Shown here: piece after piece, positions 42,306 to 50,320 of the stretch
Numbering within the stretch: the first letter of the stretch is position 1
How the letters are laid out: each line of letters begins with the position of its first letter
From: Paenibacillus vini
GTDB lineage: Bacteria > Bacillota > Bacilli > Paenibacillales > Paenibacillaceae
Assembly: GCF_018403325.1 (NCBI RefSeq)
Contig: NZ_BOSL01000018.1
Location: 15,312 to 79,311, forward strand
DNA length: 64,000 bases
Reading direction: 5' to 3'
Made by a program: the position numbers and the translations under genes
The notes under the pieces: model-generated
The model's input: only the letters and a program-made list of their open reading frames with translations
Database searches by the model: none
What the model was told of the DNA's origin: nothing

Positions 42306-43409
42306 ATGGAGAAAATCAAAGTCGGTATTATCGGCTGCGGAAAAATCAGCGGCATCTATATGGAAAATTGTCCTAAATTCGAGGTGCTGGATCTCGTGGC
42401 CTGCGCGGACCTGGATTTGAACCGGGCCCGGGAGCAAGCGGCACTGTACAGCATCCCCCGCGCTTGTACCACCGAGGAACTGTTAGCCGATCCGGAGATC
42501 GGCATCGTCATCAACCTGACGATCCCTGCCGTGCACGCCGAAGTCAGCTTGCAGGCGCTGCGGGCCGGTAAGCATGTGTATGTGGAAAAGCCGCTAACTG
42601 TCTCCCTCGAGGAAGGACGGCAGGTATTGGAGGAAGCTCAGGCCAGAGGCCTGTTGGTAGGGAGCGCGCCCGAAACATTCTTCGGAGCCGGCATTCAGAC
42701 CGCGCTCGGGCTGATCGAAGACGGTGTAATCGGGCGTCCGGTCTCGGCCACGGCGTTTATGATGAGCCGGGGCCACGAGCATTGGCATCCCGATCCCGAG
42801 TTCTACTACGCGCCGGGCGGCGGCCCCATGTTTGATATGGGCCCCTACTATTTGACCGCACTCGTGCAATTGCTCGGGCCTATCGCCCGAATTGCCGGCA
42901 TCACGGGCAAGGCTTTGCCGGAGCGGACCATCACCAGCGAGAAAAAGTACGGCTCGCGGGTTCCCGTTGAAGTTCCGACACATGTCGCCGGAACGCTGGA
43001 GTTCGAAAGCGGGGCGATCGCCAGCCTGATCACCAGCTTCGACATTTTCGGCGGCAGCAGCCTCCCGCCGATCGAGATCCACGGCACCGAAGGTTCGTTG
43101 CTGGTGCCGGATCCGAACACGTTCGGCGGGCCGGTCAAATATCGCCGGACCGGCGAAGCGGACTGGACCGAGCAGCCGCTGCTGCCGGGCTACGAGGACA
43201 ACAGCCGCGGCATCGGCCCCGCCGATATGGCGTACGCGCTGCTGCGCGGCCGCAAGCACCGGGCGAACGGCGAGCTCGCTTACCATGTGCTTGAAGCCAT
43301 GTGGGCGTTTCATCATTCTTCCGATTCCGGTCACTATCATGAAATGAAGAGCCGATGCACGCGCCCTGCTGCGCTTCCGGCAGGTCTTAAGCCGTACACG
43401 CTGGATTAA
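42306..43409 (+). CDS. Gfo/Idh/MocA-family oxidoreductase, second copy
   Basis: 367 residues from ATG 42306 ('MEKIKVGIIGCGKISGIYMENCP'); the longer frame upstream overlaps thuA and is rejected, though an ATG at 42294 is possible. Motifs: 'GIIGCGKISGIY' for NAD(P), 'VEKPLTV' lysine motif, and 'GGGPMFDMGPYYLTALVQLLGPI' with the Asp of the active site. It differs clearly from the first Gfo/Idh protein, so the two probably perform separate redox steps on one sugar. G+C seems higher here than upstream. Followed by a strong terminator. Confidence 0.9.
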   Translation: MEKIKVGIIGCGKISGIYMENCPKFEVLDLVACADLDLNRAREQAALYSIPRACTTEELLADPEIGIVINLTIPAVHAEVSLQALRAGKHVYVEKPLTVSLEEGRQVLEEAQARGLLVGSAPETFFGAGIQTALGLIEDGVIGRPVSATAFMMSRGHEHWHPDPEFYYAPGGGPMFDMGPYYLTALVQLLGPIARIAGITGKALPERTITSEKKYGSRVPVEVPTHVAGTLEFESGAIASLITSFDIFGGSSLPPIEIHGTEGSLLVPDPNTFGGPVKYRRTGEADWTEQPLLPGYEDNSRGIGPADMAYALLRGRKHRANGELAYHVLEAMWAFHHSSDSGHYHEMKSRCTRPAALPAGLKPYTLD

Positions 43410-43433
43410 TAACGATATCGGAGCGAATAAAAT

Positions 43434-43472
43434 AAAAAGACGGTGAAGCCGATGGCTTCAACCGTCTTTTTT
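43434..43472. terminator. Bidirectional terminator between convergent operons
   Basis: AAAAAGACGGT-GAAGCC pairs with GGCTTCAACCGTCTTTTTT with one bulged base, and A/T runs flank both sides. It serves the Gfo/Idh-ThuA operon on plus and the KDPG aldolase operon on minus. Confidence 0.9.
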
Positions 43473-43487
43473 GAATTTGCGCTGACA

Positions 43488-44153
43488 TTAGCGGGCTTTG
43501 GCCTGCAAATACGCCTCTTTATAAGCAGCCGCCTTTTGAGCGATGATGGAGAAATCCTTTTGCTTCAATGCCTCATTCGTCAGGTCCGAGCCGATGCCTA
43601 CGGCAACCGCGCCGGCCTTGATCCAATCGCCGAGATTGTCCAGCGACACGCCGCCGGTCGGCATAATGTTGGCCTGCGGCAACGGCCCCTTGATCGCTTT
43701 GATCATGGACGGATCGTAGAGGTTGCCCGGGAACAGCTTGACGATATCCGCTCCGAGTTCCAGCGCTTCCTGGATTTCCTTGATGGTCATAACTCCCGGC
43801 ATGACCGGGATCCGGTAACGGTTGCAGAGCATGACGGTATCCCGGTTGAGACAAGGACCTACGACGAATTGCGCACCGCTTAGAATCGCCGCCCGAGCGG
43901 TCTCGGGATCAAGCACCGTTCCTACGCCGATGATGGCGTAGCTGGCGGGATCTTTTGAATCCCACGAATATTTGGCGGATAGCATCTCAATGGCCCGCAG
44001 CGCGAAAGGCACGGTCATCGTCACCTCGATCACTTTAATGCCGCCGGCAATTGCCTGTTCAGCCATCTCTACCACTTGCTCAGGCGTTTCGCCGCGCAGC
44101 ACGGCAACGACGCCTTCCTCCGCGATTTTCTGCACCAATTGTAATTTTTTCAT
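43488..44153 (-). CDS. eda: KDPG/KHG aldolase
   Basis: 221 residues, ATG 44153 after AGAGGAG. It splits 2-keto-3-deoxy-6-phosphogluconate into pyruvate and glyceraldehyde-3-phosphate, the last step of uronate breakdown. Visible catalytic parts: 'VVAVLRGETPEQV' (Glu), 'PCLNRDTVMLC', and the Schiff-base Lys in 'ADIVKLFPGNLYDP', then 'IMPTGGVSLDNL'. It follows the unknown 557-residue gene by 45 bases on the same strand and shares the locus with kduI, kduD and kdgK. Confidence 0.94.
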   Translation of the reverse strand: MKKLQLVQKIAEEGVVAVLRGETPEQVVEMAEQAIAGGIKVIEVTMTVPFALRAIEMLSAKYSWDSKDPASYAIIGVGTVLDPETARAAILSGAQFVVGPCLNRDTVMLCNRYRIPVMPGVMTIKEIQEALELGADIVKLFPGNLYDPSMIKAIKGPLPQANIMPTGGVSLDNLGDWIKAGAVAVGIGSDLTNEALKQKDFSIIAQKAAAYKEAYLQAKAR

Positions 44154-44198
44154 ATGAACTCCTCTTTCTTTATAGGATGGTTGGATAATTGATATGAT

Positions 44199-45872
44199 TC
44201 ACACGGTATATTGCTGAAATGTAATTTCGGTTCCGTTGACGCTGGACTCCGCCTTTCCTTCCGCCAACTTCGCTAAGCGAAGGTTCTCTTCATGAAGGAG
44301 TCCCGTATATTCAACGGTTAGTCCCCCTTCATCGGCAAAAACGGGAGTTCGTCCCGCCATCAACGCCGCAAAATCCGTCAAGCTGTTGATTCCTTTAGTC
44401 TTGACGTCCTCTAGGGAGACGGCCTCGACGACAACGCCGATCCGGGAACCGCGGCAAACAGCAAGGTTGTACCCGGACATCGGACGGATTTCGTAGCTTC
44501 CGTTCAAATAAACGGCAAACAGCACCTCGTCCACTTTTCCGAATAAAGCTTCCGCTTCGTAAATCCATTCGCCTTCAGGCAAGACACCGACAACTTCATT
44601 ACCTTCCGGAGCATCCTGTTCAATGGCTTCGGCTGGAAGCGGATACAATGATATTACCACATTTTTACGGTAGAGGACTTCCATCCACGGACTTTGATGG
44701 CGCGGATCCCGCCCGGAAGGATCATACCCTTCGCCCGGATGGAAAAAATAGAGCTGATTTCCCTGACCGCCCCGGCGGACCGGAATACTGAACATCCAGC
44801 GCAACTGCTCATTGTCGAATTCCCGGACTCGCTCCCATAGGCCGCCGGCGGCATAATGCTTCGTCACGTAAGCATAGGAGTGAAGCTGCCGAAATCCTTC
44901 GTCCGTGACTTTCCAAAGTGCCCGGCTCACCACCGCCGGCTCCGTCCGGTTTAATGCCAGACTTCTTGCTCTTTCCGGCGCTTCCCGGAACAGAAAACCG
45001 GCATATTCCGTCCGGGGCATGTCTGCCGGAAGCTCAAAATCGCCAAACTGGGCATAATCATGGAGGACATTGGCATCGCTTGGAGCATCATGCGGCCACC
45101 CCCGCGAGTGAGCTCCTGCCCAAGCTCCCTTCAAATAATAAGAAGCTCGCAGCGTCCATAATTCGTCAAGCAGCTCATCAAGGTCGCTCTCTACCCGAGG
45201 ATCGGCGGCAAATTCCAAAGCGCAGGTGATAGCCTGAATCCAGTGCCAGAACCAAGGCAGGCATCCGTACTCGGCCATACCTTCCTTGCGAAGGCGCTCC
45301 AAGGTCGAGGCCAAACAGTTTTTACCGTCCTCCAGAAGCTCCTCGTCGCCATAAAGCTGTCCGAAAATCAGCTTCGCCGCTGTGTATTTGGCCTCATGAT
45401 GATTGCAGACGGTAAGCGGCCGGCGATAAAATCCTCCGCGATAAACATGACCCAGCGCTGTCTCAAACTCCGCCGCAAGGTGTCCGCTCATCTGCCGTTC
45501 GTACTTGCGGTGGAAATAAGCCATCAGGCTCCCCATCAATTCCACCGGCAGCTCATGCGGGGCCGCCGTTTCCGGTACCGGGTCCAAATTCAGCGGCCAA
45601 TGGCCGTACATCGGACGGTCCGGATCCCTCTGTTGAAGCCGGAGCACCCGGACCAGGACATGCTCCGCCAACCGCTTGGCTTCCTGCCGGTCAAATGGCA
45701 GTTCTTCTTCATATAGCGGATCTGTCGAAGCGGCGAACAGGTAGGAAGCATAGTAAAAGTTATTGCGTACGTCTCCATGAAACCACAACCCGCTGGTAAG
45801 CAAGGGCTCTCTCCATGCTTGTTCCGCTACAGACCGAACGATCTCATTCATTCTTGTGGTGTAACCGTTCAT
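44199..45872 (-). CDS. Unrecognised 557-residue protein of the uronate locus
   Basis: 557 residues from ATG 45872 ('MNGYTTRMNEIV'); an ATG at 45896 is an alternative start. No signal peptide, so probably cytoplasmic. The first 300 residues look all-helical with many aromatic and His residues ('GLWFHGDVRNNFYYASYLFAAS', 'TVCNHHEAKYTAAKLIFGQLYGD', 'EYGCLPWFWHWIQA', 'GAWAGAHSRGWPHD'); the last 200 look beta-rich. An (alpha/alpha) toroid followed by beta-sandwich is the plan of several polysaccharide lyases and of unsaturated-uronyl hydrolases, but I cannot assign a family. It is co-transcribed with KDPG aldolase and divergent from kduI, so it may release the unsaturated uronate that feeds the pathway. 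Confidence 0.75.
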   Translation of the reverse strand: MNGYTTRMNEIVRSVAEQAWREPLLTSGLWFHGDVRNNFYYASYLFAASTDPLYEEELPFDRQEAKRLAEHVLVRVLRLQQRDPDRPMYGHWPLNLDPVPETAAPHELPVELMGSLMAYFHRKYERQMSGHLAAEFETALGHVYRGGFYRRPLTVCNHHEAKYTAAKLIFGQLYGDEELLEDGKNCLASTLERLRKEGMAEYGCLPWFWHWIQAITCALEFAADPRVESDLDELLDELWTLRASYYLKGAWAGAHSRGWPHDAPSDANVLHDYAQFGDFELPADMPRTEYAGFLFREAPERARSLALNRTEPAVVSRALWKVTDEGFRQLHSYAYVTKHYAAGGLWERVREFDNEQLRWMFSIPVRRGGQGNQLYFFHPGEGYDPSGRDPRHQSPWMEVLYRKNVVISLYPLPAEAIEQDAPEGNEVVGVLPEGEWIYEAEALFGKVDEVLFAVYLNGSYEIRPMSGYNLAVCRGSRIGVVVEAVSLEDVKTKGINSLTDFAALMAGRTPVFADEGGLTVEYTGLLHEENLRLAKLAEGKAESSVNGTEITFQQYTV

Positions 45873-46026
45873 TTTCTCCCCTTTCCTTTTCTTCATTTCA
45901 TCCCTATTCCCTCGTTGATTAATATCCTAACATGTTTGTCCGGGACTCGTAATTCGGCAATTTAAAGGCAAAACCGCATTTATTACAACATTTTTCGATC
46001 CCATACTGAGTGCAGAAGAGGATAGC

Positions 46027-46088
46027 TTGCAAAATGAACAAAAAAGGATTAATGTAAACCTATATAAACATTATAAACCTAAATAAAC
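46027..46088 (+). promoter_or_regulatory. kduI promoter with four direct TAAAC repeats
   Basis: A -35 TTGCAA (46027-46032) and -10 TAATGT (46050-46055) are 17 bases apart. Four direct repeats follow: TGTAAAC (46053), TATAAAC (46063), TATAAAC (46072) and AATAAAC (46082), one per helical turn; they form two copies of a 17-base unit. DeoR-family regulators commonly use direct repeats, so this is a candidate site for the regulator encoded at 46974. Confidence 0.6.
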
Positions 46089-46107
46089 GAAAAGAGGAGA
46101 TTTATTT

Positions 46108-46941
46108 ATGGAAAGACGTTACGCCTCTCATCCCAACGAAGTTAAGCGGTTCGATACGGAACGGCTTCGTCAGGAATTTCATATTCCCAAACTATTCACG
46201 CCAGACCAGCTTGAGCTGGTGCTTACCCATGAGGACCGCATGATTGTCGGCGGAGCGGCGCCGGTAAACGAAGCTGTGAAGCTGGAAGTCGATTTGAAAG
46301 AACTGGGTGTGGCCTACTTCCTGGAGCGGCGCGAACTCGGAGCGATCAATGTCGGCGGCCCCGGCATCATCTCCGTAGACGGTACGGACTATGAATTGAA
46401 CACAAAGGATTGCCTGTATGTAGGAATGGGCTCGGAAGAGGTTCTGTTCAAAAGCAAGGACGCTGCGAATCCGGCCAAATTCTATCTGAATTCAGCGCCT
46501 GCCCATAAAGAATTCCCAACCGCAAAAACAACGCTCGCCGAAGCGGAATCCGGTGCACTGGGCTCTATCGAAAATTCCAACGACCGGACGATCCATCGCT
46601 TCATTCACGAGAACGGGCTTCAAAGCTCGCAGCTGGTGATGGGAATGACGCAGCTCAAAACCGGCAACATGTGGAATACGATGCCTGCCCACGTTCATCC
46701 TCGCCGGATGGAAGCTTACATGTATTTCGACTTGCCGGAGGAAGCTGTTGTTTTCCACCTGATGGGCGAGCCGGACGAAACGCGTCACATCGTAATGAGA
46801 AACGAACAAGCCGTCATTTCGCCGAGCTGGTCGATTCACAGCGGAGTGGGCACCAGCAATTATACGTTTATTTGGGGCATGGCCGGAGATAACAAAGCTT
46901 ATTCCGATATGGACGCCGTCCCTATGAAACATTTAAAATAA
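46108..46941 (+). CDS. kduI: 4-deoxy-L-threo-5-hexosulose-uronate ketol-isomerase
   Basis: 277 residues, the usual size of KduI; ATG 46108 with GAGGAG upstream. It isomerises 5-keto-4-deoxyuronate to 2,5-diketo-3-deoxygluconate. The cupin metal site is seen in 'NTMPAHVHPRRMEAYMYFDLPEEAVVFHLMGEPDETRHIVMRNEQAVISPSWSIHSGVG' (three His and one Glu). The start 'MERRYASHPNEVKRFDTERLRQEFHI' is typical. First gene of kduI-deoR-kduD. Confidence 0.96.
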   Translation: MERRYASHPNEVKRFDTERLRQEFHIPKLFTPDQLELVLTHEDRMIVGGAAPVNEAVKLEVDLKELGVAYFLERRELGAINVGGPGIISVDGTDYELNTKDCLYVGMGSEEVLFKSKDAANPAKFYLNSAPAHKEFPTAKTTLAEAESGALGSIENSNDRTIHRFIHENGLQSSQLVMGMTQLKTGNMWNTMPAHVHPRRMEAYMYFDLPEEAVVFHLMGEPDETRHIVMRNEQAVISPSWSIHSGVGTSNYTFIWGMAGDNKAYSDMDAVPMKHLK

Positions 46942-46973
46942 GAGGTAAAACTAAACGGAAGCGTGGACATGAT

Positions 46974-47723
46974 ATGAGCTCGATACGACGTTACGAAAAA
47001 ATTATGGAGGTTCTGCTGACGAACAAAGAGGTCACGGTAGCGGAACTAAGCGACAGGCTCGGGGTTACGGGCAAAACGATCCGTGAGGATCTTACCCGGC
47101 TTGAGGAGCAAGGGTTGATCATCCGCGTGCATGGCGGAGCGGTTCTTGCCCAAGGGGACCAGTTCGGTATTCTTCCCGCCAAGGAACCCCTGGTCAAGCA
47201 TGCGGAGGAAAAAGCCGATATCGCCCGCAAAGCGCTGGCCCATATCCAGGAAGGCGACATCATTGCGCTTGACGGCGGCAGCACCACGCTGGAGATTGCG
47301 CGCCGCCTCGATAACCGGCCTATGACCGTCATTACGAACGACGTCTATATTATCAGCGAACTTGCCGCCAAAGACCATATCCGTCTCGTCGTTCCGGGCG
47401 GGTATCGCGTCCGCAATATGCTGGCCGGTCCGGAGGCAACGGATTACGTAAAACAATTGAACATTCAAAAAGCGTTTATTTCGGCGACCGGAATCCATCC
47501 GGAACACGGACTATCCATCTACACCGGCGATCTGATTGAATTCAAGCGGGCCTTGATCGATACGGCCCGTGAAGTGATCGCCGTGATCAATCATCATAAA
47601 TTCGGACAAACCGCGCTTCGTACCTTTGCATCCCTGAACGAAATCACGCGGATCATAACGGACGGCGCACTTCCCGCCGAGATAGGCCGTACCTATTCGG
47701 ATGCGGGCATTATTGTGGAATAA
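46974..47723 (+). CDS. DeoR-family regulator of the uronate genes
   Basis: 249 residues. N-terminal HTH: 'RYEKIMEVLLTNKEVTVAELSDRLGVTGKTIREDLTRLEEQGLIIRVHGGAVL'. The C-terminal DeoRC sugar-phosphate domain has 'ALDGGSTTLEIARRL' and 'ISATGIHPEHGLSIYTGD'. It lies between kduI and kduD, so it probably senses a keto-deoxy sugar (KDG or KDPG) and represses the divergent operons. Many Gram-positive uronate loci use a LacI-type KdgR instead, so the choice of a DeoR protein is a small variation. Confidence 0.92.
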   Translation: MSSIRRYEKIMEVLLTNKEVTVAELSDRLGVTGKTIREDLTRLEEQGLIIRVHGGAVLAQGDQFGILPAKEPLVKHAEEKADIARKALAHIQEGDIIALDGGSTTLEIARRLDNRPMTVITNDVYIISELAAKDHIRLVVPGGYRVRNMLAGPEATDYVKQLNIQKAFISATGIHPEHGLSIYTGDLIEFKRALIDTAREVIAVINHHKFGQTALRTFASLNEITRIITDGALPAEIGRTYSDAGIIVE

Positions 47724-47760
47724 CTACGATTCTCCACTTATTCTAAGGAGTGTTCTTACT

Positions 47761-48513
47761 ATGAAATTATTCGATCTTTCGGGAAAAACAGCCCTTGTTA
47801 CCGGCTCGTCCGGCGGACTCGGCCAAGGCATCGCGATCGGCCTGGCGGAAGCGGGCGCCGATGTCGTGTGCGCTTCTTATAGTTCAAGCCAGGAAACCGC
47901 GGACCGGATTACGGCACTGGGCAGAAAAGCATCCGTCATCGAGGTCGATCTCAGCAATCACGATAAGCTGCAGGCAACCTTTGACGAAGCCCTCAAGTTG
48001 ACCGGGCATATCGATATTCTCGTCAACAATGCCGGTATCATCCGCCGTACGCCGGCCAAGGACCATAGCGAGAAAGACTGGTTCGATGTCATCGACATTA
48101 ACTTGAACACCGTATTCCTGCTCTCGCAGATCGCCGGCAGACATATGATCGAGCGGGGAAGCGGTAAAATCATCAACATCTGTTCGATGCTCTCCTACCA
48201 GGGCGGTATCAATGTTCCGGGTTACACGGCCTCGAAGCATGGAGTCGCCGGGCTGACCAAAGCCTTCGCCAATGAGTGGGCAGCAAGCGGCATCCAGGTC
48301 AACGGGATCGCCCCGGGATATATGTCAACGGACAATACGGCTCCGATCCGTGCCGATGAGAACAGAACCGCCTCGATCACCGATCGGATTCCTGCCGCAC
48401 GTTGGGGAACGCAGGAGGATGTTAAAGGACCCGCCGTCTTCCTGGCATCCACTGCAGCCGATTATGTGAACGGTCATATCCTCTGCGTCGACGGCGGCTG
48501 GATGGCGAGATAA
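47761..48513 (+). CDS. kduD: 2-deoxy-D-gluconate / 2,5-diketo-3-deoxygluconate reductase (SDR)
   Basis: 250 residues from ATG 47761 ('MKLFDLSGKTALVTGSSGGLGQGIAIGL'), with AAGGAG ten bases before; the longer frame upstream overlaps the regulator gene. Short-chain dehydrogenase with T-G-S-S-G-G-L-G-Q-G, 'LVNNAGI', catalytic Ser in 'INICSMLSYQGG' and Tyr/Lys in 'GYTASKHG'. It reduces 2,5-diketo-3-deoxygluconate to 2-keto-3-deoxygluconate. The C-terminal 'VNGHILCVDGGWMAR' is typical of KduD. Confidence 0.95.
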   Translation: MKLFDLSGKTALVTGSSGGLGQGIAIGLAEAGADVVCASYSSSQETADRITALGRKASVIEVDLSNHDKLQATFDEALKLTGHIDILVNNAGIIRRTPAKDHSEKDWFDVIDINLNTVFLLSQIAGRHMIERGSGKIINICSMLSYQGGINVPGYTASKHGVAGLTKAFANEWAASGIQVNGIAPGYMSTDNTAPIRADENRTASITDRIPAARWGTQEDVKGPAVFLASTAADYVNGHILCVDGGWMAR

Positions 48514-48553
48514 CTGAGTACAGCTGAGTACAACTAAGCATAATTTAGCACAC

Positions 48554-48594
48554 AAAAAAGCCCGTTCGGGGGATCAACCTCCGAACGGGCTTTT
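48554..48594. terminator. Bidirectional terminator between kduD and kdgK
   Basis: AAAAGCCCGTTCGG (48556-48569) and CCGAACGGGCTTTT (48581-48594) are a perfect 14-bp stem with an 11-nt loop; T-rich tails follow on both strands. Confidence 0.92.
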
Positions 48595-48640
48595 CTTTAT
48601 TTCTATTACTGAAGCAGGCAGGAGAAGTTATAGAGGTTAT

Positions 48641-49612
48641 CTACCGCTCCACATGGCCTTTCCCGGCCAGCAGCCTTTCGATCTCCGCTGCGCTCGGCAA
48701 GCCTTCCCAATCCCCGACGGCCTGAATGACCTGAGATCCGATCAGGTTGCCGAGGCGGACCGATTCCTCAAGGCCATACTCCCGGAGCAGACCCGCCAGG
48801 AAGCCGGCGCAAAATCCGTCGCCCGCGCCAACCGTATCAACGACGTGCTCCGCTTTGAAGTAAGGGACCGCCGTCAGTTTTCCTTTTTCGTACAAGTAAG
48901 TCTCGTTCTCTCCGCCCTTAATGACGCTTGCTCCCGGCAGCTCATCGAGCTTCGCAAGAATCGCGTCCATCGAATCGGTCTCGTACAGCAGCTTCAGTTC
49001 ATCCAGGCCCGGCAAGAAATAATCCGCTTTCATAGCGAGCGGCAAAAGCACCTTCCTTGCTTCATCTACTCCCCACAGCTTCAACCGCAAGTTCGGATCA
49101 AAGCTGACTTTGACGCCATGACGCTTGGCCATGTCCATTGCGGCCGCTACCGTGTCTGCGCAGGATGCGCCCAGCGCCGGCGTGATGCCGGTAACATGCA
49201 GGATTTTGGCGGATGCTATGTATTCCTCGTCCAGATGCTCCGGGGCCATACGGCTCGCGGCCGATTGCTTGCGGTAATAGTAAACCGAGCTCTTGCCTGC
49301 GACATTCTCACGAATCATCAGCCCTGTAGGGGCTTCTTCCGTCAGCTCCGCACGGGAAACGTCAACGCCTTCGCCGCGGATGGATTTCATGATCCGTTGT
49401 CCGAACGGATCATTTCCCAGACGTCCGCACCAACCCGAGGCATGCCCCAGCCGGGCCAGCCCGATCGCCACATTGCTCTCCGCCCCGCCGAACGAAGGCT
49501 CCAGCGATCTGGCGTATTCCAGCCCTTTGCCACCCTCGGCGATCAGTAAAGCCATACTTTCCCCGAAAGTAATGACCTCGGGGGTACCAATCTTTGTCAC
49601 TAGTTCATTCAT
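48641..49612 (-). CDS. kdgK: 2-keto-3-deoxygluconate kinase (PfkB family)
   Basis: 323 residues, ATG 49612 after AGGAG. It phosphorylates KDG to KDPG. PfkB signatures: 'PSFGGAESNVAIGLARLGHASGWCGRLGNDPFGQ' near the N-terminus and the catalytic 'VVDTVGAGDGFCAGFLAGLL' near 265. It faces kduD across a shared terminator. Its start overlaps by eight bases the end of a lipoprotein gene, so it may be read from that gene's promoter or from one within it. Confidence 0.94.
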   Translation of the reverse strand: MNELVTKIGTPEVITFGESMALLIAEGGKGLEYARSLEPSFGGAESNVAIGLARLGHASGWCGRLGNDPFGQRIMKSIRGEGVDVSRAELTEEAPTGLMIRENVAGKSSVYYYRKQSAASRMAPEHLDEEYIASAKILHVTGITPALGASCADTVAAAMDMAKRHGVKVSFDPNLRLKLWGVDEARKVLLPLAMKADYFLPGLDELKLLYETDSMDAILAKLDELPGASVIKGGENETYLYEKGKLTAVPYFKAEHVVDTVGAGDGFCAGFLAGLLREYGLEESVRLGNLIGSQVIQAVGDWEGLPSAAEIERLLAGKGHVER

Positions 49613-50156
49613 TCCTGTTCTCTCCTAATTCCTTAAGGGCTTTAGTGAATAACTCCAAGAATTGTTCCTCTTCATACTCGTTTGTTATCGACCTCGACGA
49701 AGCCAAGTAAGACAGGCCGTTAAATTTCGTAGAAATCAAGATGGCGTTTAATGGCACTGAACGATTGTATTGAATTGTCAGGCCGTTCACGGTCCGAGTG
49801 TTCTCATATTCCGTTGTTGATTTTCCGGCTACGGGCTCACTAATTCCAATCTCCAGCAGTCCATCCCCTTCATAGGGCCCATAAAGAGCCTGAATGCTAT
49901 CTTCGGGACCAAACTCGGATTTCAACTTCTTTCCTTTGCGCTCTGTGTAATTAATAATAAAGGCCGAAGTATCAGATTGAGGCAGAGATATATCAAAAAC
50001 AGAGTTCACCTCATAACCATCCAAGACTGGAATGGTGAAATTAGGAATAGTCTCCCGAATATCCCTAACAACTTCGGCGAGGCTTCTATCGCTGGGATTA
50101 CACGCTGAAAGAAATACAGTGAAGAAAGTAAAGAAAATGAATAACGATTTTCTCAT
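49605..50156 (-). CDS. Predicted lipoprotein
   Basis: 183 residues from ATG 50156 after GGGGAGG; the extra 21 codons upstream lack support. Lipobox F-L-S-A-C, mature from about Cys19. The rest is a mixed domain ('IPVLDGYEVNSVFDISLPQSDTSAFIINYTERKGKKLKSEFGPEDSIQALYG') with no family recognised. It overlaps kdgK by eight bases, which may be chance rather than functional linkage. Confidence 0.72.
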   Translation of the reverse strand: MRKSLFIFFTFFTVFLSACNPSDRSLAEVVRDIRETIPNFTIPVLDGYEVNSVFDISLPQSDTSAFIINYTERKGKKLKSEFGPEDSIQALYGPYEGDGLLEIGISEPVAGKSTTEYENTRTVNGLTIQYNRSVPLNAILISTKFNGLSYLASSRSITNEYEEEQFLELFTKALKELGENRNE

Positions 50157-50273
50157 TCCTGACCTCCCCCCATAGAAAAAATACATCTGGATACTTAATA
50201 ATATTCTCCATATTTTCATGAAAACCTTTTAAAAAAGGGAAACGTTCGAGGCGTTATTCCTTTCAGATTATAT

Positions 50274-50302
50274 TAAAAAAGGCGGCCCCTAAGGCCGCCT
50301 TC
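50274..50302 (-). terminator. Terminator of the RNase J gene
   Basis: GGCGGCCcc-ta-aGGCCGCC (50281-50299) is a GC-rich hairpin. On the minus strand it is followed by TTTTTTAAT. It lies just after the stop at 50321. Confidence 0.88.
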
Positions 50303-50320
50303 CAAAATACTTGTTTCTTA

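Noticed and set aside
43888-46107. A separate known polysaccharide lyase in the uronate locus.
   Set aside because: No signature of a specific lyase family could be recognised; kept only as a hypothesis for the 557-residue protein.
48653-49549. Plus-strand open frame of 298 codons opposite kdgK.
   Set aside because: Shadow frame produced by codon bias of kdgK; the composition (Arg/Gln/Pro-rich) does not look like a real protein.
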